A stretch of DNA of 64,000 nt from Bacteroidales bacterium (GTDB taxonomy: Bacteria > Bacteroidota > Bacteroidia > Bacteroidales > UBA12077). The position numbers were made by a program, and so were the translations under genes. The notes under the pieces are model-generated. The model was given only the letters and a program-made list of their open reading frames with translations, was not told where the DNA came from and ran no database searches. Shown piece after piece: positions 1 through 9,442 of the stretch (position 1 is its first letter; each line of letters begins with the position of its first letter). Location: positions 1-64,000 of the forward strand of contig JAHOYT010000018.1 in the NCBI GenBank assembly GCA_019038645.1, given 5' to 3'.

Positions 1-135
1 TCTGATGACTATTTTGTTGATATTCAATGATTTATTTTTTTGTCATGTACTAAAAAAGCACACATAAAAGATTTATAATTTCATGTAATAATTTGATTAC
101 TTTTTCAACTAATAAAAAAATATAAATTGAAAAGT

Positions 136-1614
136 ATGTATAAATGGTTTTTATCCCATCAGTGGAAAGAAATGACCCGATCTAATTTCTGGCAGAAAAG
201 CCTGGTAATTAATATTATCATTGGTTTTTTTATGCTTATAATGTTTTCGTACCTTGTTTTACTGGGTCTTTTTATCGACAAAATATTAATCGATATTAAC
301 CCGAAAGGCGATGTTTTTGCTATGTTTAACGGAGGATTACTCTATTATTTGGGAGTTGATCTTTTCGTACGGTTTTTTATGTATAGTTTGCCGGTTATTA
401 ATATTGAATCATACCTTCATTTACCAATCCAAAAATCAAAAATATTAAATTTCCTTCTTCTGAAATCATCATTAAACATTTTTAATATATTGCCATTACT
501 GATGTTTATTCCATTTGCTTTCAAAGTTGTTGTAGTTGGTTATTCAGGGAATATTGCACTTTCCTGGATGATATTAATGGTAATCCTGATATTAAATAAT
601 AGCTTTTTATTGCATTACCTGAAACGTAGATTTATTGATAAACCAGCTATTATCGGAATTTTTGCGCTAATTCTTGTTTCAGCAATGCTTCTTGATAAGT
701 TTAATATTATCGCTTTATCAGAGTTTTCATCACAGATGTTTGTTTTTTTAGCATATAATCCGCTTTATATAATCTTTCCACTTATTTTGTTAATTCTGAT
801 TTACGGAATAAATTTTTCGTACTTAAAATCACGAATGACACTGGAAGATGTTAATGTAAAAAAACAGAAGAAAATTGATTCATTATCCAGAATAAAGTAT
901 TTCGACTCATTTGGCGATTTAGGCGAAATGATATTACTGGAAATGAAACTCGTTTGGAGAAATAAACGATGCAGGTCTGTTATTAACATGAGCCCAATAT
1001 TCCTGCTTTATGGGTTTTTCTTTTATCCGCAGGATATTTATCTGGAGGGCTTTGGCTTTTTAATTTTTGTTGGTGTGTTTATGACCGGCGGAATAATGTT
1101 TAATTATGGTCAGTATATGTTGAGCTGGGAAAGTAACTATTTCGATGGGATATTAGCTCATAACGTTGATTTTCAAAAACATTTCAGAGCGAAGTATATA
1201 ATGATTATTTCAACGGTAATTATTTCATACATATTAACTATTCCATATGTATTTTTTGGCACTAAGGTGTTAATTATCAATACGGCAACATTCTTGTTTA
1301 ATTTAGGTTTTCTTTCATTTTTATTAATGTATTTTTCGAGCAACAGCCGAAAACGAATGGATATGACAAAAAGCTCTGCGTTTAACTATCAGGGTTTGGG
1401 AGCTACAAACTGGATAATGATATTACCGTTCTTTTTATTACCAATAATAATTTGGTTACCGTTTAATTTATTTGGTTTGCCGTATATGGGAATTGGAGTG
1501 ATAGGAGGAATTGGTGTTGTGAGTTTGGCATTTCATAAATCATTAATGAAAATAATTGTAAAACGTTTCGAAGAAAAGAAACATGCAATTGCAGAAGGTT
1601 TTAGAGAATTATAG
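136..1614 (+). CDS. DUF5687 family ABC-exporter permease
   Basis: Polytopic inner-membrane protein of about 492 residues with roughly ten or more hydrophobic segments over its whole length. The N-terminus (MYKWFLSHQWKEMTRS) and the overall pattern match the Bacteroidota DUF5687 family, which sits next to ABC ATPases and is taken to be the membrane half of an exporter. The ORF track opens at a TTG; the ATG three codons later (136) is preferred. The ATPase gene follows 71 bp downstream on the same strand and should be its partner. Substrate unknown. The family call is by recognition; the exporter role is inferred from the neighbour. Confidence 0.8.
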   Translation: MYKWFLSHQWKEMTRSNFWQKSLVINIIIGFFMLIMFSYLVLLGLFIDKILIDINPKGDVFAMFNGGLLYYLGVDLFVRFFMYSLPVINIESYLHLPIQKSKILNFLLLKSSLNIFNILPLLMFIPFAFKVVVVGYSGNIALSWMILMVILILNNSFLLHYLKRRFIDKPAIIGIFALILVSAMLLDKFNIIALSEFSSQMFVFLAYNPLYIIFPLILLILIYGINFSYLKSRMTLEDVNVKKQKKIDSLSRIKYFDSFGDLGEMILLEMKLVWRNKRCRSVINMSPIFLLYGFFFYPQDIYLEGFGFLIFVGVFMTGGIMFNYGQYMLSWESNYFDGILAHNVDFQKHFRAKYIMIISTVIISYILTIPYVFFGTKVLIINTATFLFNLGFLSFLLMYFSSNSRKRMDMTKSSAFNYQGLGATNWIMILPFFLLPIIIWLPFNLFGLPYMGIGVIGGIGVVSLAFHKSLMKIIVKRFEEKKHAIAEGFREL

Positions 1615-1685
1615 TTAAAACCTTAAGTATTTCACACTTCAGGCACTTTTTGCAAATAATAGTAAAAAATAAAAAACATAAAATA

Positions 1686-2381
1686 ATGATACAAGTTAAT
1701 AATTTAGAAAAGGCATATAACGGAACAGTTGTTTTGAATGTTCCTGAGTTGAAAATTGAAAAAGGCGAAAGTTTTGGTTTAGTTGGAAATAATGGAGCTG
1801 GAAAAACAACCTTTTTCAGGTTAATACTCGATTTAATTAAAGCAAATAAGGGCGAAGTACTATCGCAGGGAATTGATGTTAAAAAAACAGCTGTATGGAA
1901 GTCGTACACAGGTTCATATTTAGACGAAGGTTTTTTAATTGACTTTCTGACTCCTGAAGAATATTTCGATTTTATTGCGAGTGTTAATAACCTGTCTCAA
2001 GGCGATGTAAAGAAATTTATGGATCAGTTCGAAGATTTCTTTAATGGCGAAATCATTGGAAAGAAAAAATATATAAGAGAATTATCACGTGGGAATAAAC
2101 AAAAAGTAGGAATTGCAGCTTCGATAATGACTGATCCGGAAATTTTAGTACTCGATGAGCCATTTGGAAGCCTTGATCCGTCGACACAAATCAGGTTGAA
2201 GAATCTTTTAAAGCAATTAAAGCAGGAAAATGGCCTTACTATGTTAATTTCGAGCCATGATCTGAACCATGTAACTGAAGTTTGTGAACGAATTGTTGTT
2301 TTAGATAAAGGAAATATTATTCACGATATAAAAACACAAGAAGATACTTTAAAAGAACTTGAAAGTTATTTTGCAGTTTAA
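1686..2381 (+). CDS. ABC transporter ATP-binding protein
   Basis: Cytoplasmic ATPase of an ABC transporter, about 231 residues. It has a Walker A motif (GNNGAGKTT), a degenerate signature (LSRGNKQKVG), Walker B (ILVLDEPFGSLDP) and a switch His (SSHDLNHV). The track starts at a TTG 12 codons upstream, but that extension (QIIVKNKKHKI) is not family-like. The ATG at 1686 (MIQVNNLEKAY) gives the usual beginning. It probably energises the DUF5687 permease encoded just upstream, giving a two-gene exporter. A hairpin with a T-rich tail follows the stop codon. Confidence 0.88.
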   Translation: MIQVNNLEKAYNGTVVLNVPELKIEKGESFGLVGNNGAGKTTFFRLILDLIKANKGEVLSQGIDVKKTAVWKSYTGSYLDEGFLIDFLTPEEYFDFIASVNNLSQGDVKKFMDQFEDFFNGEIIGKKKYIRELSRGNKQKVGIAASIMTDPEILVLDEPFGSLDPSTQIRLKNLLKQLKQENGLTMLISSHDLNHVTEVCERIVVLDKGNIIHDIKTQEDTLKELESYFAV

Positions 2382-2391
2382 AATTATTGTC

Positions 2392-2424
2392 ATTCCGGCC
2401 TTGAGCCGGAATCTATTCTTCTTT
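2392..2424 (+). terminator. Hairpin, probable terminator of the ABC operon
   Basis: ATTCCGGC / GCCGGAAT forms a perfect 8-bp stem with a 5-nt loop ten bases after the ATPase stop codon, followed by a T-rich stretch (CTATTCTTCTTTT). The sequence also resembles the short palindromes scattered between Bacteroidota genes, so it may be a repeat used as a terminator. Confidence 0.5.
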
Positions 2425-2464
2425 TAATTTCAAACTGAGTAATAAGAAGCGCGACATAAAAGAA

Positions 2465-2508
2465 AAAATGTTGTTCATACTTCGATGAACTTAGCATGAC
2501 AACATTTT
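2465..2508. repeat. Degenerate intergenic palindromic repeat, copy 1
   Basis: Outer arms AAAATGTTGT / ACAACATTTT pair over 10 bp. They enclose TTCATACTTCGATGAACTTAGCATGA, a decayed form of the TTCGACAAGCTCAGCATGA type of dispersed element also seen near 4.0 kb. The rest of the 417-bp gap between the ABC operon and the next gene (2382-2798) holds no convincing ORF or RNA gene. Confidence 0.5.
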
Positions 2509-2798
2509 GTCTTTTCGGACAGTTATGCTTATGTAATGGTTTGCTTTATAATTATTTGGGCTGGAGTTTGTACAGGGAATCTATTATATATAAATTAATA
2601 TTTTCTTAAAATTTAAAGCGTTTTATCAGATCGAAATAACAGCGTATTTTAAGTGTAAATTATTAATAACAAACTATTTGAAATCAGATTATTTATTTCT
2701 ACATTTATGTCATAAAAATTATATTTGGCATTCCTTAATTATTGTTTTTTGAATAGATTTTTGGTATTTGTTATATAAATAATTTAATCTACAGGTTC

Positions 2799-3494
2799 AT
2801 GAAAAATTTATTATTATTAATTGTCGTAATACTTTTTGGTATTAATCAGGTAGCTTATTCGCAGGATATAATTCTTATGAAAAGTGGTGAGGAAATTAAG
2901 GCTGTTGTTAATGAAGTTGCTGTAGATGTAATAAAATATAAAAAATTTGAAAATCCTGAAGGGCCTTTATACACTATAGAAAAAAATAAGCTTGTGATGA
3001 TAACTTATTAAAATGGCTCAAAGGATATATTTTCTGAATTACCCAAAATAATTCCACAGGAACAAAAACAAGAAGAAACAAAGCAGAATAGTGTTTTAAT
3101 TGCCAAAAGGGGAGCGGTAAAGCAAAATAATGTATACCTAACCAAAGCTGATGTTAGAACTTTAATGGTAAATAATACCGATGCTCTTGAATTGTATAAT
3201 TCCGGAAAAAATTTAATTCTTGTTGGAGATGTTTCCGGCTATGTTGGATTGGGTGTTATTGTTGTTGCAGCAATTGTTGAAAAGCAAGGTAATTTCAAAG
3301 AAAATAGCGCTAATATGGTTGGACTTGTTAGTGGTGTTGCTTTACTTGCTACAAGCATGACCTTTACCTTTACAGGAAGAAGTAAAATTAAAAAAGCAGT
3401 AAACCGATATAATTCTGATTTAAACAAACCTGTGTCTTATAAAATAGATTTTGGAATAAACCAGAATGGAATTGCTTTAACGCTAAATTTTTAA
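2799..3494 (+). pseudogene. Secreted/outer-surface protein interrupted by one in-frame stop
   Basis: The track shows two ORFs (70 and 109 aa), but they share one reading frame. The only break is a TAA at 3009-3011, and the frame stays open between them: ITY-stop-NGSKDIFSELPKIIP continues to the second ORF. The first part has a signal peptide ending VAYSQ and then a beta-rich repeat (DIILMKSGEEIKAVV) typical of small Bacteroidota exported proteins, in which a Glu or Lys codon normally stands where the stop is. The second half has two hydrophobic segments. The full product would be about 231 residues. This is either a nonsense pseudogene, a sequencing error, or two pieces still expressed. Function unknown. 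Confidence 0.7.
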
Positions 3495-3565
3495 GTTAGA
3501 GTAATATCTTTAACATTTTATTTTAATTAGATGATATAATTTATATTTTCAAAATCTATTTTGAT

Positions 3566-3937
3566 ATGATAACTGCAAAATTTAATCTTAAGGAAGAATA
3601 TTTAGATTCAATCTTTGAAGGAGATATAAAAAAACAAGATCTTATTGATTATATTGATGCTACAAGATTAAACAAATCATACCCGCGCAAGCTCAAAATA
3701 TTAACGGATTCAACAAAGGCAAGCCTGTTAGTTTCCAAAGAAGACCTAAAATTGGTGGTTGAGGCAAATTTGAAATCATTAGAGCACTACGATTTTATTA
3801 CCGATGCAATTATAACTTTATATCCAAAAGAAACTGCATATTCAGTACTTTACAAAGAAATGAGTGCAACAAATAAGTATAAATTTGAAGTGTTTACAAG
3901 CAGGGAAGCTGCTTTGGCATGGCTTTTAAGAGAATAA
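3566..3937 (+). CDS. SpoIIAA/STAS-like small protein
   Basis: Small soluble protein of 123 residues with no signal peptide. The pattern (beta start, a central LKILTDSTKA segment, a C-terminal helix EAALAWLL) resembles the SpoIIAA-like/STAS-fold proteins common in Bacteroidota. The gene at 8060 encodes a protein of similar length and layout (ending EAAKKWI), so the two look like distant paralogues. It stands alone, with an intergenic repeat downstream. Binding partner unknown; fold assignment is moderate. Confidence 0.55.
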   Translation: MITAKFNLKEEYLDSIFEGDIKKQDLIDYIDATRLNKSYPRKLKILTDSTKASLLVSKEDLKLVVEANLKSLEHYDFITDAIITLYPKETAYSVLYKEMSATNKYKFEVFTSREAALAWLLRE

Positions 3938-3981
3938 TATATCTTATTTAAGAATCATAAAGTCCAAAAAGGATTAAGATT

Positions 3982-4110
3982 GTTCATATTTCGACAGGCC
4001 TGACTGCCGGTTTAACTGCCGAAGGAAGTCAGGCAGGCTTAATATGACAGCTGTCGAATAATCAAGCTGTCACACTGAGCAATGTCATCCTGAGCTTGTC
4101 GAAGGATGTC
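3982..4110. repeat. Intergenic palindromic repeats, copies 2 and 3
   Basis: The copy at about 3982-4049 runs TTCATATTTCGACAGGC ... GCTTAATATGACAG and contains inner arms CTGACTGCC / GGAAGTCAGGCAG. A second hairpin at 4086-4108 has arms CATCC / GGATG around TGAGCTTGTCGAA. These match the dispersed 'TGAGCTTGTCGAAGGA' intergenic sequence of many Bacteroidota genomes and are related to the decayed copy at 2.47 kb. No coding potential. Confidence 0.6.
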
Positions 4111-4158
4111 GATGTGTAGACAAGAAAAAAGAAGCTTTTGAGACAGCCCCTTTTATTT

Positions 4159-5232
4159 TTATAAGGATACTATTTCCCCAATTTTCGGATTCTGAATTAA
4201 TACATTATTCTTAGTGGATGCTTCGTTGGCACGCTCAATAGGTTCTGTCCATGTATGTATACTTAACTTGAATTTACTCCAATGAATTGGTAACAGATAT
4301 TTCCCTTTTAAATCGATGTGTGCCTGCACAGTTTGTTCGGGCATAGCATGAATTTGAGGCCAGCCCTCATTATATTGACCACATTCTATAAATGTAAGAT
4401 CAAAAGGTCCGTGCTCATCACCAATTTCTTTAAAATGTTTTCCATAACCTGAATCGCCACCAAAAAATACTTTATGATTTTTTGAAGTAATTACCCACGA
4501 GCACCATAAAGTTTTATCCCGGTCGTGAGTTCCTCTTCCGGAAAAGTGCCGGGCAGGAGTGGAAGTTAAAATTAAATCTGTATCAAACTTTAAGGAATCG
4601 CCCCAATCGGCAATTTCAATTTTTTCTTCCGGAATTCCCCATCGAATTAAATGAGCATCTACACCAAGTGGAACATAAAACTTTTTAGTTTTGGAGTCTA
4701 TCTTTTGTATTGTTTTATAATCAAGATGATCATAATGATCATGGGAAATAAGTACAATATCAATGTCAGGTAAATCTGCAACCGAATATTCATTATTATA
4801 ATCGAACGATTTATTTAGGAACGATACAGGCGATGCGGCTTTACTAAAAACAGGATCGGTTAAAATAATTTTTCCGTCTATTTTTATAAGAACTGTTGAA
4901 TGGCCAAACCATGTATAATTAAGACTATTGTTATTTTGTAAAAACTGTTCTTTAACAAACGGAATAGTTTTTATCGGCTCTGAAGGTTTTCCATTTTCAA
5001 CTCCGGCAATGAATTTTCTCATTGCTTTTCTTGTTGAACCATCTTTAGGTGTCATTACAGTATGTTCAAGGTTTTGGAATTTACCATCTTTAAAGTTTGG
5101 CGATTTGTTTAATCTTTCGGTATTTATTTCCTTTTGTTTACCTCCAAAAGTGGGGTGGAATTTTGTGAATATTTTTACGCCAATTATAAAAACTACAATA
5201 CTTGATATAATAATAATTAATGTCATCTTCAT
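4159..5232 (-). CDS. Membrane-anchored MBL-fold metallo-hydrolase (UlaG/NAPE-PLD-like)
   Basis: Metallo-beta-lactamase-fold hydrolase of 357 residues. An N-terminal hydrophobic helix (about residues 3-20) anchors or exports it. The metal-binding motif SHDHYDHLD is intact, with later ligands in TPARHFSGRG, FFGGDSGYG and LPIHWSKF. The order and spacing match the group containing UlaG-type lactonases and NAPE-PLD-like phosphodiesterases. It begins 5 bp after a TetR regulator on the same strand, so the two form an operon and the regulator probably controls it. The substrate cannot be told from sequence. Confidence 0.82.
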   Translation of the reverse strand: MKMTLIIIISSIVVFIIGVKIFTKFHPTFGGKQKEINTERLNKSPNFKDGKFQNLEHTVMTPKDGSTRKAMRKFIAGVENGKPSEPIKTIPFVKEQFLQNNNSLNYTWFGHSTVLIKIDGKIILTDPVFSKAASPVSFLNKSFDYNNEYSVADLPDIDIVLISHDHYDHLDYKTIQKIDSKTKKFYVPLGVDAHLIRWGIPEEKIEIADWGDSLKFDTDLILTSTPARHFSGRGTHDRDKTLWCSWVITSKNHKVFFGGDSGYGKHFKEIGDEHGPFDLTFIECGQYNEGWPQIHAMPEQTVQAHIDLKGKYLLPIHWSKFKLSIHTWTEPIERANEASTKNNVLIQNPKIGEIVSL

Positions 5233-5237
5233 TTTAT

Positions 5238-5777
5238 TTAATTTATGTATTTTGATTTTATAAAGTTTACGAGATTCAGATTTGCTTCCTCATCTTTATT
5301 TTGTTTATGCATGCTTGATAATCCTGCAATAGTTAAAAACAGGTACTTCATTTCCATTTCTGGATTTTCATAGTTTAATTTTGTGAATGCTTTTTCTAGA
5401 ATTTCTTCAAGTTGCTTAAAGATTTCAGTGTTATGATATTTAGCTGCAATTTCGGGGCTTTGAAACTTTAAGGAGCTTACTAATTGCCAATAATCTTTAT
5501 TTTCTTTCATTATAATTACAGGAAAGTCAATAGCTTGTGAAATAATTTTCTTAGGATCATTTTCGTTAAGTAATTCCGTAGTATAGTCTTCAATTGATTG
5601 TGTACCAATTGCGACAATTGCATCAAGCAATCCTTCTTTATTCCCAAAATGCCTGAATATTAAGCCTTCAGAAACTCCTGCTGCTTTTGCAATTTTACTT
5701 GTGGATGTATTTACATAACCCTGGTTTGCAAATAATTCCAAAGAAACGTTTAATATGTTATCTCTTTTTATAGTCAT
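5238..5777 (-). CDS. TetR/AcrR family transcriptional regulator
   Basis: DNA-binding repressor of about 179 residues. The N-terminal helix-turn-helix is clear (TSTSKIAKAAGVSEGLIFRH, about residues 24-43), followed by a divergent helical ligand-binding domain. The track starts at a TTG; the ATG two codons in (5777) is preferred. It is the first gene of a two-gene operon with the MBL-fold hydrolase and is divergent from the DUF4846 gene across 141 bp, where its operator should lie. No clear palindrome was picked out there. Ligand unknown. Confidence 0.85.
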   Translation of the reverse strand: MTIKRDNILNVSLELFANQGYVNTSTSKIAKAAGVSEGLIFRHFGNKEGLLDAIVAIGTQSIEDYTTELLNENDPKKIISQAIDFPVIIMKENKDYWQLVSSLKFQSPEIAAKYHNTEIFKQLEEILEKAFTKLNYENPEMEMKYLFLTIAGLSSMHKQNKDEEANLNLVNFIKSKYIN

Positions 5778-5918
5778 AATCAATATAAAAGTGAGTAATC
5801 ACTTACAAAAGTAATAATTATTTTTGAATTACAATATTTTTTGTGAAATATTTAATGAACTACAATCATATTATTGAAATTATTACGTTAAATATTTAAT
5901 TTAGAACCTATTCAAAGT

Positions 5919-6761
5919 ATGCTTTTAAAAATTAAGTTAATAAATATTATTTGCGTTTTCTTACTTTCTTCGATTTCAGCTTGTGGACAGATAACAGAAA
6001 ATACAAGTTCGATTAATATCACCGGAATGACAGTTGAAAAACGATTTATTCCGCCTTTATCTTATAAAGGAATTGAACTTGATCCAAATACTTTTCAATT
6101 TTATCTCAGGAGCTTACCGTTGAAGTCTCATAGCACGAAGGTTAAATTCTATAACGGAATTATAAAACCAAATTATTGGGTTTATGAAGCGGTTGTGGAT
6201 ATTGATGTAGGTGAACGTAATCTGCAGCAATGTGCCGATGCTGTTATGAGATTAAAAGCAGAGTATCTTTATAAATCAGAGCAATTCGATAAGATACATT
6301 TTAATTTTACCAATGGTTTTCGTGTTGATTATTCTGAGTGGATGAAAGGGAAAAGAATAGTTGTTGAAGGAAATAAAACATATTGGAAAGATCAGGCTTC
6401 TCCATCCAATACCTACCATAGTTTTAGAAAATACATGAATATTATTTTTGCTTATGCCGGAACTCTTTCACTATCTAATGAAATGATTTCGGTAGATATA
6501 AAGAACATTCAAATTGGTGATGTTTTTATTCAGGGTGGTAGTCCCGGCCATGCAGTAATTGTTGTAGATATGGCAATAGACTCAAACCAGAATAAAGTGT
6601 TTTTATTAGCACAAAGTTATATGCCGGCACAGGATATTCAAATTCTGGTTAATCCTGATAACAGGAAATTAAGTCCATGGTATAACCTGGATTTTGAAGG
6701 AGATCTGGTTACACCTGAATGGACTTTCAAAAAAAGCGATTTAAAACGATTTAAAGATTAG
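5919..6761 (+). CDS. DUF4846 domain lipoprotein
   Basis: Exported lipoprotein of 280 residues: signal peptide with a lipobox-like end (SSISAC, Cys at about residue 22). The mature part matches DUF4846, including the conserved GDVFIQGGSPGHAVIVVDMA and LAQSYMPAQDIQILVNP stretches near the C-terminus. The SPGH/AVIVVD segment is reminiscent of NlpC/P60 or CHAP-like folds, but no catalytic set can be assigned with confidence. Transcribed alone, converging on the DUF2891 gene with only 2 bp between stop codons. Confidence 0.8.
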   Translation: MLLKIKLINIICVFLLSSISACGQITENTSSINITGMTVEKRFIPPLSYKGIELDPNTFQFYLRSLPLKSHSTKVKFYNGIIKPNYWVYEAVVDIDVGERNLQQCADAVMRLKAEYLYKSEQFDKIHFNFTNGFRVDYSEWMKGKRIVVEGNKTYWKDQASPSNTYHSFRKYMNIIFAYAGTLSLSNEMISVDIKNIQIGDVFIQGGSPGHAVIVVDMAIDSNQNKVFLLAQSYMPAQDIQILVNPDNRKLSPWYNLDFEGDLVTPEWTFKKSDLKRFKD

Positions 6762-6763
6762 TA

Positions 6764-7864
6764 TTACTGAACCTGCGACAAGGCATAAATTGCAAATGAA
6801 CCTAACCAGTGACCACCTTCATAACTATCACCAACAACATTCGGTAAAGAATATACAATATGCTCATTGGCAATTTTCTTCAAATGATTATACTCTTCAA
6901 AATTATTGGCAATTCCGTATAAGCACCATGCTCTGCTAAAATTTAAACCATCAAGATGAACTAATTTACCGTCTGTTCTATCCAGAATTATTGCAGTTTC
7001 CAGGTTGAAATCTGTATCTGATAATTGAGGAAGAAATTTGCACAACCAGGTTTTAAATTCATCCTTAGTTAAAACACGTCTCATAAGATCAGCTTCTTCC
7101 AGACAAGGTGAAAGGAAATCAAAACCACTCGGTTCCCAGCTTAACGGACATTGTTTGTCTTTAAAATAGAAATCGCGTGCTCTGCTTTCAATTAATGTTT
7201 TTAATTCAGTGCTATTTGTTGTGTTTGCAAAATCCCAGGCAAATGTAAGTCCAAAAGCAGTATTGGTATGTTCGCCAACTCTTATGGGATATTTTAAACG
7301 GGGAAGGAAATCAATATATTTCTCAACGATAAAATCTGTAAGAGGTTGTAAATTGTTTTCAAGTTCTTTTGCTATAGGATTATCCCAGGTATGCAATTCT
7401 TCGGCAAGTTTTAGAAGCCATGCCCATCCGTAAGTTCTTTCATACGATTTTTCTGTTGATCTTTTAAAATATTCAAGCTCCGACATGATGTTTTCTGCTG
7501 ATATATTTTCTTTGAGTTTTTGCTCAATTAATTCATGCTCATCTAATTCAGAAAAGGTTTTAAGCAACCTTATTAGTGTCCAGTGTCCATGAACAGATGA
7601 ATGCCAGTCAAAGCAACCATAAAATGCAGGATGTAACTCTTTGGGTGTTCCAAGATCATTTTCATCAGCTAAAGTTTGACCCAATTTATTTGGAAATTCC
7701 TGTTGCATGCAATGTAAAGGCATTTGTGCAAGTCTATTTGCTTGTTCTGCATCCAATTTCAAAAATGCCGTAGTTGACTTGCTTAAATCTTTTGGTTGAT
7801 CATGTTTTTCTGATGTGCAAGCGAAAATTGCAGAAACTAAAAGTATTAATAGTATTTTTTTCAT
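6764..7864 (-). CDS. DUF2891 family lipoprotein
   Basis: Lipoprotein of 366 residues with signal peptide and lipobox (LLVSAIFAC). The mature region carries the DUF2891 landmarks: the LHPAFYGCFDWHSSVHGHW block (about residues 77-95), a long all-helical region with EHTNTAFGLTFAWDFA, and the C-terminal YEGGHWLGSFAIYAL. The many His, Trp and acidic residues and all-alpha pattern suggest an alpha/alpha-barrel, as in glycan-active proteins, but the activity of the family is not known to me. Single gene, convergent with DUF4846. Confidence 0.85.
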   Translation of the reverse strand: MKKILLILLVSAIFACTSEKHDQPKDLSKSTTAFLKLDAEQANRLAQMPLHCMQQEFPNKLGQTLADENDLGTPKELHPAFYGCFDWHSSVHGHWTLIRLLKTFSELDEHELIEQKLKENISAENIMSELEYFKRSTEKSYERTYGWAWLLKLAEELHTWDNPIAKELENNLQPLTDFIVEKYIDFLPRLKYPIRVGEHTNTAFGLTFAWDFANTTNSTELKTLIESRARDFYFKDKQCPLSWEPSGFDFLSPCLEEADLMRRVLTKDEFKTWLCKFLPQLSDTDFNLETAIILDRTDGKLVHLDGLNFSRAWCLYGIANNFEEYNHLKKIANEHIVYSLPNVVGDSYEGGHWLGSFAIYALSQVQ

Positions 7865-8059
7865 ATTTCAGAGTTTAATTTCAAAAGTTACTAAGTTACT
7901 ATTTCTTTCATTTGATGTCAAAACACTACAAAAAGTTTAACCATAAGATTAAATTGATTTGAACTTTATTGTAAATATTATTAACTTGCTATAGGTTTAA
8001 TATGCAAAAAAGGTTTTGTGGAAATTGAGGTCATAACAAAAGAAAAATAATTTAAATTC

Positions 8060-8437
8060 ATGGCTAAAGTAGAGTATACACATGAGATTATTAACGGAAA
8101 AGGAATAATGACAAGAAAATTCTATGGCAAAATTGATGCAGATTATATTATTGATTCTTTTGTATATTTAATTGATAATAATTTGATTAAAGATAATTGT
8201 ATTGGTATTATTTCTGATTTTTGTAATGCAACAATTGAGATGGATATAAAAGATTTTAAAAAAGTAATAGCCTTTATTAAACAAAATAAAAAATCAATTA
8301 ACTTGAAACTTGCTGCAATAGTTGATACTCCAAATAAATCTGTTTTCCCTTTTCTGGCCCAATCTTTTGATATGCCAGTTCGTCCATTTAGCACTGTTGA
8401 AGCAGCAAAAAAATGGATAATTTCAGTAGATGATTAA
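8060..8437 (+). CDS. SpoIIAA/STAS-like small protein
   Basis: Cytoplasmic protein of 125 residues with alternating strands and helices (GKGIMTRKFYGKIDADYII, CIGIISDFCNATIEMD, C-terminal VEAAKKWI). It fits the SpoIIAA-like proteins of Bacteroidota and looks like a distant paralogue of the product of the gene at 3566. No phospho-acceptor serine can be assigned confidently. Followed 76 bp later by a radical SAM gene, without evidence of shared function. Confidence 0.55.
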   Translation: MAKVEYTHEIINGKGIMTRKFYGKIDADYIIDSFVYLIDNNLIKDNCIGIISDFCNATIEMDIKDFKKVIAFIKQNKKSINLKLAAIVDTPNKSVFPFLAQSFDMPVRPFSTVEAAKKWIISVDD

Positions 8438-8513
8438 ATAAACAAAAAAATATTTGTAATTCAGCTGCTCCACTTTTTGTGAATTGATCATAAAGTGCTA
8501 TTTTCGAATCCGT

Positions 8514-9401
8514 ATGTTATTTTCTGCTCTAAAATACGATGAACCAGTTTTTCGTCCGCCTGGCGAAGCACGATCTGCTATTCTGCAAGCTACTTTGGGT
8601 TGTTCGTGGAATAAGTGCGCATTTTGTGAAATGTACACATCTAAAAAATTCAAAATACGAAGCTTTGATGAATTGAAGCCTGAGATTGAAACTCTGTCAA
8701 AAGTTTATAAAGGAGTAAAAAAAGTATTTTTAGCTGATGGGAATGCATTCGTTTTATCGGCTGGTAAGTTAATTCCTATAGTTAGTGAGATCAATAATCA
8801 ATTTGGGAAATTACAACGTATTTCCTCATATGCTTTGCCTAAGGATATTTTAAATAAATCAGAAAGTGAATTGAAAGAGTTAAAAAGCCTTGGCTTAAAA
8901 CTTTTATATATTGGAATAGAAACCGGTGATAATGATTTACTTAAACTTATTAATAAAGGAGAAACTTTTAATTCAACCATTGATGGAATATTAAAAGCTC
9001 ATGAAGCAGGAATTGATACATCAATAATGATTATTAATGGATTAGGCGGAAAAAAATATTCTAAACAGCATGCATTAAAATCTGCAGAAATTATTAATCA
9101 GGTAAGCCCAAAATTTCTGTCTACACTCACTTTAAGTTTACCATACGGTTTAGATCATTTCCAAAACAGGTTTAAAGGCGAATATCAACAGCAAACAATT
9201 GTTGAGCTTTTTGAAGAGTTAAAATTATTTATTGAACACATGAATGTGGAGAATACAATATACAGAAGCAATCATGTTTCAAATAACCTGCCGTTACAGG
9301 GTACATTATCAAAAGATAAGGATCAGCTTATCGAATCGCTTCTATTTGCAATAGAAAATACTCCTGCAAATAAATATCCATCGGCACCTGCATTTCTTTA
9401 A
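8514..9401 (+). CDS. Radical SAM protein
   Basis: Radical SAM enzyme of about 295 residues. The cluster-binding motif is CSWNKCAFC (C-x4-C-x2-C) at about residues 30-38, followed by the GxIxTGD-like strand YIGIETGDNDLL. Start chosen at ATG 8514 (MLFSALKYDEPVFRPPGEA), where family members normally begin; the track's TTG adds ten unrelated residues. It belongs to the COG1032-like group without a cobalamin-binding domain, and no auxiliary cluster is obvious. Substrate unknown. The small membrane protein gene downstream is on the same strand (41 bp gap). Confidence 0.85.
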   Translation: MLFSALKYDEPVFRPPGEARSAILQATLGCSWNKCAFCEMYTSKKFKIRSFDELKPEIETLSKVYKGVKKVFLADGNAFVLSAGKLIPIVSEINNQFGKLQRISSYALPKDILNKSESELKELKSLGLKLLYIGIETGDNDLLKLINKGETFNSTIDGILKAHEAGIDTSIMIINGLGGKKYSKQHALKSAEIINQVSPKFLSTLTLSLPYGLDHFQNRFKGEYQQQTIVELFEELKLFIEHMNVENTIYRSNHVSNNLPLQGTLSKDKDQLIESLLFAIENTPANKYPSAPAFL

Positions 9402-9442
9402 TTATTTGTAATTTAGATTGGCTAATAATAAAACTCAAAATT

